A stretch of 64,000 nt of DNA from Branchiostoma floridae (Eukaryota; Chordata; Leptocardii; Amphioxiformes; Branchiostomatidae), in NCBI RefSeq assembly GCF_000003815.2, contig NC_049984.1, forward strand, positions 989,888 through 1,053,887, written 5' to 3'. The notes beneath the pieces were generated by a model. The model was not told the origin of the DNA, did not search any database, and was given only the letters and a program-made list of their open reading frames with translations. Both the position numbers and the translations under genes were made by a program. Below, piece by piece: positions 1-11,800 of the stretch; positions within the stretch are counted from its first letter, which is position 1, and every line of letters starts with the position of its first letter.

Positions 1-251
1 GCATCAGCACCCGAGCCATCTCTGCCTTGTGCTTCAGTCCCTGTATAACCCCCCTGTATACCCCCTGTAAGACCCCCCTGTGAGACTCCCCTGTAAGACC
101 CCCCTCCGTACCTGCTGAGTTGCCAGGTTCTCCCTGTCCTGTTGCTGCTGCATCAGCACCTGAGCCATCTCAGCCTCGTGCTTCTCGGCCCCATGTATAC
201 CCCCTGTAAGACCCCCCTGTAAGACCCCCCTGTAAGAATCCCCCTCCGTAC
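1..251. repeat. Donor-side partial copies of exon 67 and a CCCCCTGTAAGA minisatellite
   Basis: Two truncated copies of exon 67 (1-40 and 113-196) are linked by short CCCTGTAAGAC-type units. Each copy with a border keeps the donor but lacks the acceptor half, so neither can be a normal internal exon. Confidence 0.75.
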
Positions 252-401
252 CTGCTGAGTAGCCAGGTTCTCCCTGTCCTGTTGTTGCTGCATCAGCACC
301 TGAGCCATCTCTGCCTCGTGCTTCTCGGCCAGCTGAGCCGCCTTCTGACGCTTCCTTTCCTCCAGCTTCTTTGCCAGTGTGTTCTTCTGTCGCTCTTTCT
401 C
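252..401 (-). CDS. Exon 67 (coiled coil, last visible exon)
   Basis: Phase 0-0, 150 bp. Encodes EKERQKNTLAKKLEERKRQK, AAQLAEKHEAEMAQVLMQQQ and DRENLATQQ. The donor CAG|GTACGG shows that the gene continues past the window. Donor-side copies lie at 1-40 and 113-196. Confidence 0.8.
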
Positions 402-3400
402 CTGAGGAGACATCATAGGAATCTTGAGACTTATACAATTGCATACTCTAAGTCTCCTATAGTTTCCATCTAACTTTTCAGTCTTCATACATTTTGTTAG
501 ACTGGTATCCAATATTCCTAAACTAGCTTTCTGCAGAATAAAGTCACTGGAACAAGTCTTCATTTAAATGTTTGGTCTTTAATTCATTGACAATTTGAAT
601 ATGTCTTACTAATTAGTCTATGAAGATGTGCAAGTCAACTTTGTTTTCCTGCACAAATTAATGGTTATAAAGCCATTTAAGTCACCTGGACTATACGCGT
701 CACCAGATTAACTGTACAAGCGCTTGGTCATCTCAGCTGGCACACCAAGGAGACAAACTGTAAACGTGGTTACAATATACCAACTGGAAGCTGGAGATTT
801 ACAACCCAGATAACATCACCTGAGAACCTGAGCTCATTTTAAATTGGAGAGCCAGTATGCATGGGCAGAAAGCTTGCAGACTTCAGAAACACACACACAC
901 ACAAAAAAATGGAAATTTCTGCTTCACCACAAAGTAAGGCTGTTCTGGACTGAAAAGCAAACACCTCATTTAAGCCAGGCAGGTAATTTCATGACTACAG
1001 GAGCTTGTTGTAGCGAAGCCACCCTGCCTACAGCACCATGTCTACTGTCCAACCTGCCACATGTCTGCTAACAGTCCGAGCAGACCAGACGCCTCTCCGT
1101 GGGGCGGCTTGTACAGGGAGGGGGTTAGTGTTCATTTCAAACAACATCAGGCAAGAAAACTCAATCGTAATGAATGCAACGCACAGACACGCTCTGATTT
1201 GATCCGTGGCACAAACTTCATGGTGGAATAAATGAAGGTGTTATCCGCTAATTCCATCATTTGCTTTCTATCAGCACTTTGGCAATTCTCAAGTGGAAAT
1301 GACCCAAGAAGGAGAGGACTGACCAAAACATTCTTTGTAAAAAAATAACTTTGTGTATGGAAGTAGCTAATAAATCTATATAGTGTCAACCTCTATTTGA
1401 GCATTGATTTGGCAAAAGATTGAAAATTTCCTCCTTGTCTTTGTACATCACTGTAATAATCTACTATCATCTTGTTCATTGTTGGTCACAAGAAGAAAGT
1501 ACTGACCTTGTCCATGTTCTCTGTGACCTTCTCCATCTCCTGTTGGTGAGCAGCCAGCATCTTTTTCACCTGGTCCTCTGTTAGGTTCTGTTCTTTCCTC
1601 TTCAGGACCAGGTCTCGCTCAAACTGGGCCTTCTGCTGGTCCAGCAGCTGTAAACATAAACAAACAAACAAACAAACAAACAGGTAAACAAACAGCACCA
1701 GCACCAGGTCCCGCTCAAACTGGGCCTTCTGTTGGTCCAGCAGCTGTAAATATAAACAAACAAACAGGTAAACAAATGGCACCAGCATCTGTTTCACCTG
1801 GTCCTCCGTCAGGTTCTGTTCCTTCCTCTTCAGCACCAGGTCCCGCTCAAACTGGGCCTTCTGCTGGTCCAGCAGCTGTAAATATAAACAAACAAACAAA
1901 CAGGTAAACAAACAGCACCAGCACCAGGTCCCGCTCAAACTGGGCCTTCTGCTGGTCCAGCAGCTGTAAATATAAACAAACAAACAAACAGGTAAACAAA
2001 AGGCACCAGCATCTGTTTCACCTGGTCCTCCGTCAGGTTCTGTTCCTTCTTCTTCAGGACCAGGTCCCGCTCAAACTGGGCCTTCTGCTGGTCCAGCAGC
2101 TGTAAATATAAACAAACAAACAAACAGGTAAACAAACGGCACCAGCATCTGTTTCACCTGGTCCTCTGTCAGGTTCTGTTCTTTCTTCTTCAGCACCAGG
2201 TCCCGATCAAACTGGGCCTTCTGTTGGTCCAGCAGCTGTAAATATAAACAAACAAACAAACAGGTAAACAAACAGCACCAGCACCAGGTCCCGCTCAAAC
2301 TGGGCCTTCTGCTGGTCCAGCAGCTGTAAATATAAACAAACAAACAAACAGGTAAACAAACAGCACCAGCATCTGTTTCAGCTGGTCCTCCGTCAGGTTC
2401 TGTTCTTTCCTCTTCAGCACCAGGTCCCGATCAAACTGGGCCTTCTGCTGGTCCAGCAGCTGTAAATATAAACAAACAAACAAACAGGTAAACAAATGGC
2501 ACCAGCATCTGTTTTGCCTGGTCCTCCATCAGGTTCTATTCTTTCCTCTTCAGCACCAGGTCCCGCTCAAACTGGGCCTTCTGTTGGTCCAGCAGCTGTA
2601 AATATAAACAAACAAACAGGTAAACAAACAGCACCAGCATCTGTTTCAGCTGGTCCTCCGTCAGGTTCTGTTCTTTCTTCTTCAGCACCAGGTCTCGCTC
2701 AAACTGGGCCTTCTGCTGGTCCAGCAGCTGTAAATATAAACAAACAAACAAACAGGTAAACAAATGGCACCAGCATCTGTTTTGCCTGGTCCTCCGTCAG
2801 GTTCTATTCTTTCCTCTTCAGCACCAGGTCCCACTCAAACTGGGCCTTCTGCTGGTCCAGCAGCTGTAAATATAAACAAACAAACAAACAAACAGGTAAA
2901 CAAATGGCACCAGCATCTGTTTCACCTGGTCCTCCGTCAGGTTCTATTCTTTCCTCTTCAGCACCAGGTCCCACTCAAACTGGGCCTTCTGTTGGTCCAG
3001 CAGCTGTAAATATAAACAAACAAACAAACAAACAAACAGGTAAACAAACGGCACCAGCATCTGTTTCACCTGGTCCTCCGTCAGGTTCTGTTCCTTCTTC
3101 TTCAGGACAAGGTCCCGCTCAAACTGGGCCTTCTGCTGATCCAGCAGCTGTAAATATAAACAAACAAACAGGTAAACAAACAGCACCAGCACCAGGTCCC
3201 GCTCAAACTGGGCCTTCTGCTGGTCCAGCAGCTGTAAATATAAACAAACAAACAAACAAACAGTAAACAAACAGCACCAGGTCTCGCTCAAACTGGGCCT
3301 TCTGTTGGTCCAGCAGCTGTAAATATAAACAAACAAACAAACAGGTAAACAAACAGCACCAGCTGCACAGGCTATGCTCAAATCAGGCCTCCTGTTGGTT

Positions 3401-6400
3401 AAGCTGTGTATAACAATGTGGTCAACAAACATGTATACGAACAGGACTTGCAGCACATCACAAGGTTTTAGTATAGGCAAAAAAAATCCTTAGTTCCTCA
3501 CCAGTCTCTTCTGCTCCTCCATCTGTGTCTCCACGGCAACACTGCTGTTCTCCAGCTCCTGGTCCAGCTGCCGCCCCGCCTCCCGGTCCTCCTGGCGCTG
3601 CCTGGTCTCCAGCGCCGCCTGCTCAGCCACCTGCGCAAGGTTCAGGAATAAAGGTTCAAGACTCAAGGTGCAAAGTTTAAAATGCAAGGTGCAAGGTTCA
3701 AAGTTCAAGAGTCAAGGCTAAAGATTCAAAATTCAAGGTGCAAGGTTCAAGGTTCATAGTGATACCAGAATTGCACAATTTACAAACTTTAAGGTTTGAA
3801 TAGTTTAAGTTAAATGCTGTAACAGTTCGTAACAAATGAAGGAAGCAACTTGTATGGATTTCTAATACCCAAGAGAAAGAGATACAATAGCCTATACTTG
3901 TCCCTGGTGCTGAAAACAGGGTGTCTTCCACAAACATCATCCAAATGACAACCACCAGCAGTTCAGCACTATGGACATGCACTAAACTGTAGATTTTGTT
4001 TAAAATTTACAATATTGCACATTTCGTAGCTTGTAAGATTAATGGTTGCAAGATTATTCCCCTACACACAATAATAAAACAGTCATATAATCCGTGTGGC
4101 ACGTTGGATACACCTGATCCCTCGATCTCGAAATTTAAGCAACGTGCAGGCTGGTCAGTTCTTGGATGGGGGACCAACCAAGGACGACTGGATGCTGTAG
4201 CTTCACGAAGAGTTCCACGAAATAGTCTTCCAGGAGGGACGTAAAACGGGGGTCCTGTGCTTGAGAAGGCACCTCGACCACATCTCCTAGCCCCACCGGT
4301 GGATTACTACTTGCAGCTGAACCCAAGGCAATCTAGACATAATCACCCAAACTCATACAAACCCATTAAGACTAATAAAGACTGTCTCAAATATTCATAT
4401 TTCCCAAGAACCACTATCGATTGGAATACTCTACCATATTCAACCACCCTTCAAGCTAATCCTGTTAAGTTTAAGGAAGAGGTGCTGCAACACCTGAGGA
4501 ACGGCCAATAAACAGCAGCACTACGCCCTGGATGGTTTGCCCCAACACAAATTAGAAGTGTTATCCAGTACAAGAACAAGAACAAGAACAAGAACAAGAA
4601 CAAGAACATCAATCAGCCTCATCACTCAACACATTTGGTATCTACTGGCTGCAAATACACCCGATATAATAAATTTAACATATTCACCTGCTGTTGGTGC
4701 AGTGCCTCCACTGCCTGGCCTGCTGCAGCATCTGCTCCCGTCTTCTCCTTGATCTGGTCAATCGCGTCGGACGCCTCCGCCAGCCCTCGCGCCGCCTGGA
4801 CAAGGTGGTTCAGGGGTTACTATTGCTATACATACTTTATTTAAACTTATGGTGAGTATGTGAGGGGGTGCTCAAGACAACTAGTGTTATTACTCAAAAC
4901 ATGAAACAAAGACAGGAATAATGGTATGCCTGTGGAAAGGGGTCATTGGGTTTAAGGTCTGCTATACATACTTTATCTAAATTTAAAGTGAGTATGTTTA
5001 GGGATGTTCAAGGAAAATAGTGTAACTAGTCAAACTTTATCAAAACTCAACTTTCACCACAAAGACATGAATAATGGCATGCCTGAGGAAAGGGTTCATG
5101 GGATTTAAGGTCCAAACTGTTATTGACACTGCAGAATTCTAAAACTAGTCGATGAAAGAAATACATTTTTTTCACTCTTTGTGACATGAAGATGATGTGT
5201 AAACAGACATAAACATGCATTTTCAAATACGTTGTATATATCATACATTAATTTCATACATATCTTGAGGAGTCTATATTTCTGTTCCTTAAACCAACTT
5301 CAACTACTACATCAGGTTAGACAAAACATGAGAATTTTAGTTTTATTTGGGTTATTTAAAAAAACATGCCAACAATCAGTGCAGTAACATATGAGAACAC
5401 CACATGTGCAGGTTAGAGTTAGACCATGTGCACAAACTGCCACCACTAGTCCACTCTCCTGGTGGGGAGGAAGGGCATGTTAGGGTTACTGATCAGAAAC
5501 CTGATCTGATTGGTTAAGCTGTTAGACCGTTAGTGCTTCCATCCCGGGGTTACTTAAGGTCGTTGTCATGACAACAAGCCTACCTTGTCAGCTTCCTTTA
5601 GGGGATCCTATAGGTAAGCATGAGGAGGAAAATGGCATCTTTACAACTATAAATGGACTATTGATGTATGGACAGCATTAGCAGCAGCGTGGCATTTTAC
5701 ATGTACATGTATTACACTGTATAATGAGCTTCTATGTTTAGAATATAAAAAATTAGCATGTTTAGCTTGAATTGGTAATGCAACAGTCAGTTTTAAATAT
5801 CAGCATATTAAAGATTAAAATTATGATGTAATGGTTATACTAAGTGTCATTTTTCTGATTGGTAACTATCATAACTACATGTAAGCATCTCAAATGTAAG
5901 AGGATCACTAATACCTGTATTTACCAGTCACTTTGCTACAATGTGCATTGCTACAATGAGAATAAAAGTCTTCTGTGCTGTACTGCTGGCTATGACCCCT
6001 TGCATTATGCACAGTTTAAGTACCTTGGTGGCTTCTAGACCTTTAAAAAAATTGTCTTCCACGCATTGTTGCATATTGATTCATAGTTAGGATAATCCTG
6101 CTCTTCAAGCTCTTTTACATAAATTCACAGTTAGGAAAGATAAAGCCTCTCCAACAAGATCTCTTCAGTGTCACTGACAAAAACTACTGGATAGTACAGT
6201 AGTTGAAACCTCTGGCCGTTTCTAAAACTATATCCCGTTGCTTGAGTAACTACTTTTTCGCGCATCGTATTACCTGGATGTCTAACCTACATCAACGCAG
6301 TGTTAAGTACAGTTTGTGCTTACCTGAGCCTTGCTGATGGTGTCCAGCTCATTAGCGACGGCTGCCTCCTTGGCCAGCTCTTCCCTGTGCCGTTTCCTGG

Positions 6401-8837
6401 CCGCCAGTTTGGCCTGGAGTTTGTCTTTCTGCTCGTCCAGCGAATCCTGGAACCTTCGCTCCACCAGCCCAGCCTGCTGCATGTACTGGGCTACTACCTG
6501 GGCTTTCTCTTCTTCTGTTAGCTCAGGGCTGGACAGCAACTCCTGGGGTGGACAAACAGAGTTATAGATACATGTAATCGCGTGAGGTGCCGGTGCAATG
6601 GCTGAGTGGGTAGAGTGTTCGCCTCAGTATGTTGTGAGTTCGATTCCCGGCCGAGTCATACAAAAGACTTTAAAAATGGTAATGCTGCTTTCTCTGCTTA
6701 GCACTCAGCATTCGGGAAAGAGTATGGGAGTTGAACACAAACGATTACCAGTGGACTAGCCCCCTGCTGTAGTTATTGCATTGTGTGGCCCAAGGGCTAC
6801 TGAAACGGAGATGGGCGCCGCCCTATGCGCCATCAGGTGCGGGAAGGACTTTAACTTTAACTTAACTAACGGGGTGAGGAAACAAAGTTACATGTACTGG
6901 GGTGGGGAAACATGCAGGTTACAGTTACATGAACTAGGCAACTACCAGGGCCTTCTCTTTTTCTGTTAGCTCAGGGCTGGACACTAACTCCCGGGGTGGA
7001 GGGGGGGAGTTGTGGGGTTACACTTGGAGTTACATGTACAAAATGTAGTAATAGTGTGGTCATGTTCTGACTGGACTAACATTACGAAAAGTGTGGAGAC
7101 AGATTCTGGCAAGACCTATTTAATGTTCAAGCCTCATTCTACCTTTTGAAAATCAAATCACTTAAATGCAGCATAACATAGATGCAGAATTCCTTAGCAT
7201 GTATTCTGAGGATATTGCAATGGGACAGAAAAGGAGTAGCTACTTGTATCCCTCCCAATTTTTTACGTGACCCTCAAAGGGTTAACTCACATCAAGGGTC
7301 TCCATGTGTTTCCTGCGCTGGTCCTCAGCGTCCAGCTCATCGATAACCGCCATCAGAGCCTCCTCCTCCTTCTGGTCATCTGCCTCTTGTTGTGCCTGGA
7401 AAGCTGCAGACGTGACAGGAGAGGGTTGTGGACTTGTTTTGTCATGGGACTTAAAATATGTAAATACAGCAGACATTGTGTACCACATATCTATGTAACT
7501 ACCACTCCAGCAGACACATTGCAACAGGGACAGAAATAGAGATAATATTACCTGGTATGTGTAATATACTTGGAGTTAACTTTAAATGCAGGAGTTCTAA
7601 TGCAGTGTCCTTGAAATATTAAAAGATTGATCACCAATCTCGGTGTACCACGTTTAGTACTTAAGGTAAGGCTTATAATTTAGACCTGTATTGAATTTTA
7701 TGAGAATCAAGAAACAACATTTTTTCAACAATATGTCAAAATGGACAAAAAATAGTTGAAGAAGGACACACAGCTGGTAACCAGCTCAGTAACTCTACAA
7801 CACTTTGAAACTTCAAAAAGCAAACCAAAGATTTCCTTGGGGTCCCAATGTGGTGTCCTTGAAATATTGAATGATGGAGCGTCAATCTCAGTCTTAACAT
7901 TTGATTCTGATGTATGGTTAAAAAATTTAATTAAAATAAAAATCAAGACCTGTCTTCATGACAATCAAGAAACAATAGATTTTTCTCAACACAGTCTGTC
8001 CAAATAAACTAAAAAAACAAACAGTTGAAGGATACACCATACGCAACCAACTCAATTACAACTTTGAACCTTAAAGAAGCAAATCTAAGATTTCTCAGCA
8101 CCTTCCAGGATGAGCCTCTCCTCCTCCGATCCCTGCTCCACTCCCTCGGGGATCTCCGGCCCCTCCGACCGGCTCCGTGTGCGTCGCTGTCGCTGTCTCT
8201 GGCGCATCCGGTCCTTCATGTTCGACTTCTGGCCCCGCTGGGCGTCTGACTGCTGCTGACAGTAAGGTCAAGGTCAGCAGGGTGTTCAGCAGAAAATCTC
8301 CATGGAAGGGATATCTTACAGAAAGTCTGTCACTCATGGTGTATAGTGATCTACCCTAGGCTATTTCTTCTGCATCAAAAACCCTGCTCTTATATTCAAG
8401 GCCTTCAAGCCTTTAAAAAAATGGTAATCCAGTGATTGATTGACTGAATCTAGTGGAACCATCAGTCCTATGTTTAAAGAAAGATATGTTTTGTCTTATT
8501 CTGTCTCAAGACAACAAAAACAACAGGTCTAATTTTCTTCTTCCTCCGGAATCTTCCGTTTAGCAAAGAAAACAAAACAACAACCAGGTTTTCCTGCTTT
8601 CTTTGAACAAGAAGTTAAAAGAGTTCAACAAATTTTTCTACTCCATCCAAACATCGATCTAGAGTCACCCTCATATTATTTGAGTCCTAAATTTCTGGTA
8701 CCTTCTTCATGTCCTCCAGCAGCTTGTCCGTCTCCGCATCACTCCTGCCCATCTGTCTGTTCAGGGCGCGGATCCTCGCCTCCATCTCAGCATCCAGCTG
8801 GGCCTTCCTCCCGCTGTTTATCTCCTCCTGGGATGGG

Positions 8838-8876
<39 letters not shown>

Positions 8877-11800
8877 TGATAATCTAATTGATAAATTAGT
8901 CAACCTAACCAATAATCAATCAATAAATCAGTTAGATACTGTAACAGACACTGTAACCTTCTCACATAACCTTGATTGCAAAATATCATCAGTAACTTGA
9001 AATCAGCTACTACACTATAAATTTATCATTTACAGAAAAAAGTTAGACAATTCCTTAAGAGTTATTACATGTCTTGATAGGAATTAAAACACAATATAGC
9101 TTTTGCTTTTTATAATACTAGCTGGACAGCTAGTACCAAATCAATTTAGTTTCTGAGGTAAAAACCTAATGAAATAATATTTCAAACTGAATGCCAGTGT
9201 AGGATAACATTTGATTTTAAATGACACCTCACCTGTTCCCTTGCGAGTTCCTCAGCGAAGGCCTTGTTGAGCTCAGCGATCAGCTGCTCCTGCTGTTTGG
9301 CCAGCAGCATCAGGTCCTGGTCCAGCTCATCATCGGATGGGAGGCTGATCGCCGGGACTGTCTCGTCTACATCCACACCTGCCTCCAGAGCCTCTGCTCT
9401 CTGCCTCCTACAGACACAGATGAGAATAATGTTATCACATGGGAACCTGGTCCAGCTCATCATCGGATGGGAGGCTGATCGCTGGGACTGTCTCATCTAC
9501 ATCCACTCCTGCCTCCAGAGCTTCTGCTCTCTGCCTCCTACAGACACAGGTGAGAATAATGTTATCACATGGGAACCTGGTCCAGCTCATCATCGGATGG
9601 GAGGCTGATCGCTGGGACTGTCTCATCTACATCCACTCCTGCCTCCAGAGCTTCTGCTCTCTGTCTCCTACAGACACAGGTGAGAATAATGTTATCACAT
9701 GGGAACCTGGTTCAGCTCATCATCGGATGGGAGGCTGATCGCTGGGACTGTCTCATCTACATCTACTCCTGCCTCTATTCACCTGCAGATTGAAAGCTCA
9801 TTGTTGAACAAGTCTGATTTACGTCCAATTCTCCTCCAGCACTTCTACTCTATGATTCCTACACTCGTACAGCTGATAATAAAATTTCCTGTTCTGTTTC
9901 CTACCAGAGCCAATAAAACAAAGTGAACCAGATAGCAGAAATATCTCAATTTGTCTTGCATTGTGCATACTACATGCAAACAATTGGTAAACAATTTCCA
10001 CAATCTAAACTCCATATGTACAACTGTACTTAAATATAAGATGAAGTAGCATTGTGTCTTTAAGACAAAAGGCACAAACAAACAAGACGAGACTTACTGC
10101 AGCAGGGCCCTCAGCACTGCATGTGTACAAGTGAACTTAGACATAACATGAAGTAACATTTGCCCAGTAAGTTTAAGACGTTAAGTGTGTCTTTAAGACT
10201 GTAAGTGTGTCTTTAAGACAAGACTTACTGCAGCAGAGCCCTCTTCCTGCGGACCCGCTCCTCGCGCAGCTCCTTACGGACCTTCTTCAGACGTTTCTGC
10301 TTCTCGCTCTCAAACTGTTCGTTAATCTTCTGGATCTGAGGACATCAGAAAAAAGCACAGTTCAGCAAACAGTCTTATTATTACACATTTTCTCTTATTC
10401 ATAGTCAATTGCAAATAATGGAGGAGAGAAATGAACACAAGGTAGATGAGTGTCCAATTCTGCTGTATTCTAAATTTGCTTGGCAATGCCTATCTCTTAA
10501 ACCAGGCAGCACAGTGTGGTAATTTTCCTGTGGCAGTAGGGAAAAAAGTCATTATGAAGCCTGAGCTGGCTGCAGTAGAGTCTAGCACAGTCTCATAGCA
10601 CTGTGAAGAAACTTTGAATCTTCTCAACTAACAACATCATCATCATCATTCACTGGGTTCTGCATCTATTGTCTGGAAAGTCCTATAGTTGCATTCAACA
10701 ACACCTTCAACACAAACAGCACTGTCACTGCACAAGAACAGCACTGTCACTGCACAAGAACAGCACTGTCACTGCACAAGAACAGCACTGTCACTGCACA
10801 AGAATTCATAACATGAAGAAAAATCAAGGATATCCCAACACTAAATCAAAGTTTGATGGAACAGTAAAGAATGATACAAAGACTGTGTACCTTTTGTGCC
10901 GACTCGAGCATGGCCTGCTCCCTCTCCTCATCAGTGGAACACCTGCGCAGCCTCTCCTTCAGCTCAGCCTGTACCTGCTGGATGGCCTTCTCCTTCTCCT
11001 TCTCTTATAATAGATAAGTTAACATTAAACCTAAGACTGTACCTTCTGTGCGGACTCCAGCATGGCCTGCTCCCTCTCCTCGTCAGTGGAACACCTGCGC
11101 AGCCTCTCCTTCAGCTCCGCCTGTACCAGCTGGATGGCCTTCTCCTTCTCCTTCTCTTATAATAGATTAGTTAACATTAAACCTAAGACTCCCCGTACCT
11201 TCTGTGCGGACTCGAGCATGGCCTGCTCCATCTCCTCGTCAGTGGAACACCTGCGCAGCCTCTCCTTCAGCTCCGCCTGTACCAGCTGGATGGCCTTCTC
11301 CTTCTCTTATAATAGATTAGTTAACATTAAACCTAAGACTCCCCGTACCTTCTGTGCGGACTCGAGCATGGCCTGCTCCCTCTCCTTGTCAGTGGAACAC
11401 CTGCGCAGCCTCTCCTTCAGCTCGGCCTGCACCTGCTGGATGGCCTTCTCCCTCTCTTATAATAGATTAGTTAACATTAAACCTAAGACTGTACCTTCTG
11501 TGCGGACTCCAGCATGGCCTGCTCCCTCTCCTCGTCAGTGGAACACCTGCGCAGCCTCTCCTTCAGCTCTGCCTGTACCTGCTGGATGGCCTTCTCCTTC
11601 TCCTTCTCTTATAATAGATAAGTTAACATTAAACCTAAGACTGTACCTTCTGTGCAGACTCGAGCATGGCCTGCTCCCTCTCCTCATCAGTGGAACACCT
11701 GCGCAGCCTCTCCTTCAGCTCAGCCTGTACCTGCTGGATGGCCTTCTCCTTCTCCTTCTCTTATAATAGATAAGTTAACATTAAACCTAAGACTCCCCGT

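Noticed and set aside
2496-3266. Plus-strand frames rich in GPPSGS and AAVNINKQT
   Set aside because: These are antisense readings of the LLDQQ exon array plus its TTTG intron tract.
1600-3400. CRISPR-like regular repeats
   Set aside because: Units differ in length and contain exon borders and microsatellite linkers. There are no unique spacers and the DNA is eukaryotic.
4098-4203. Functional 5S rRNA gene
   Set aside because: Several changes from the conserved 5S core, and it is fused to a retroposon body with no terminator T run at the 5S end.
6588-6670. Functional tRNA gene
   Set aside because: A and B boxes are present, but the acceptor stem does not close and a SINE body with a tail follows.
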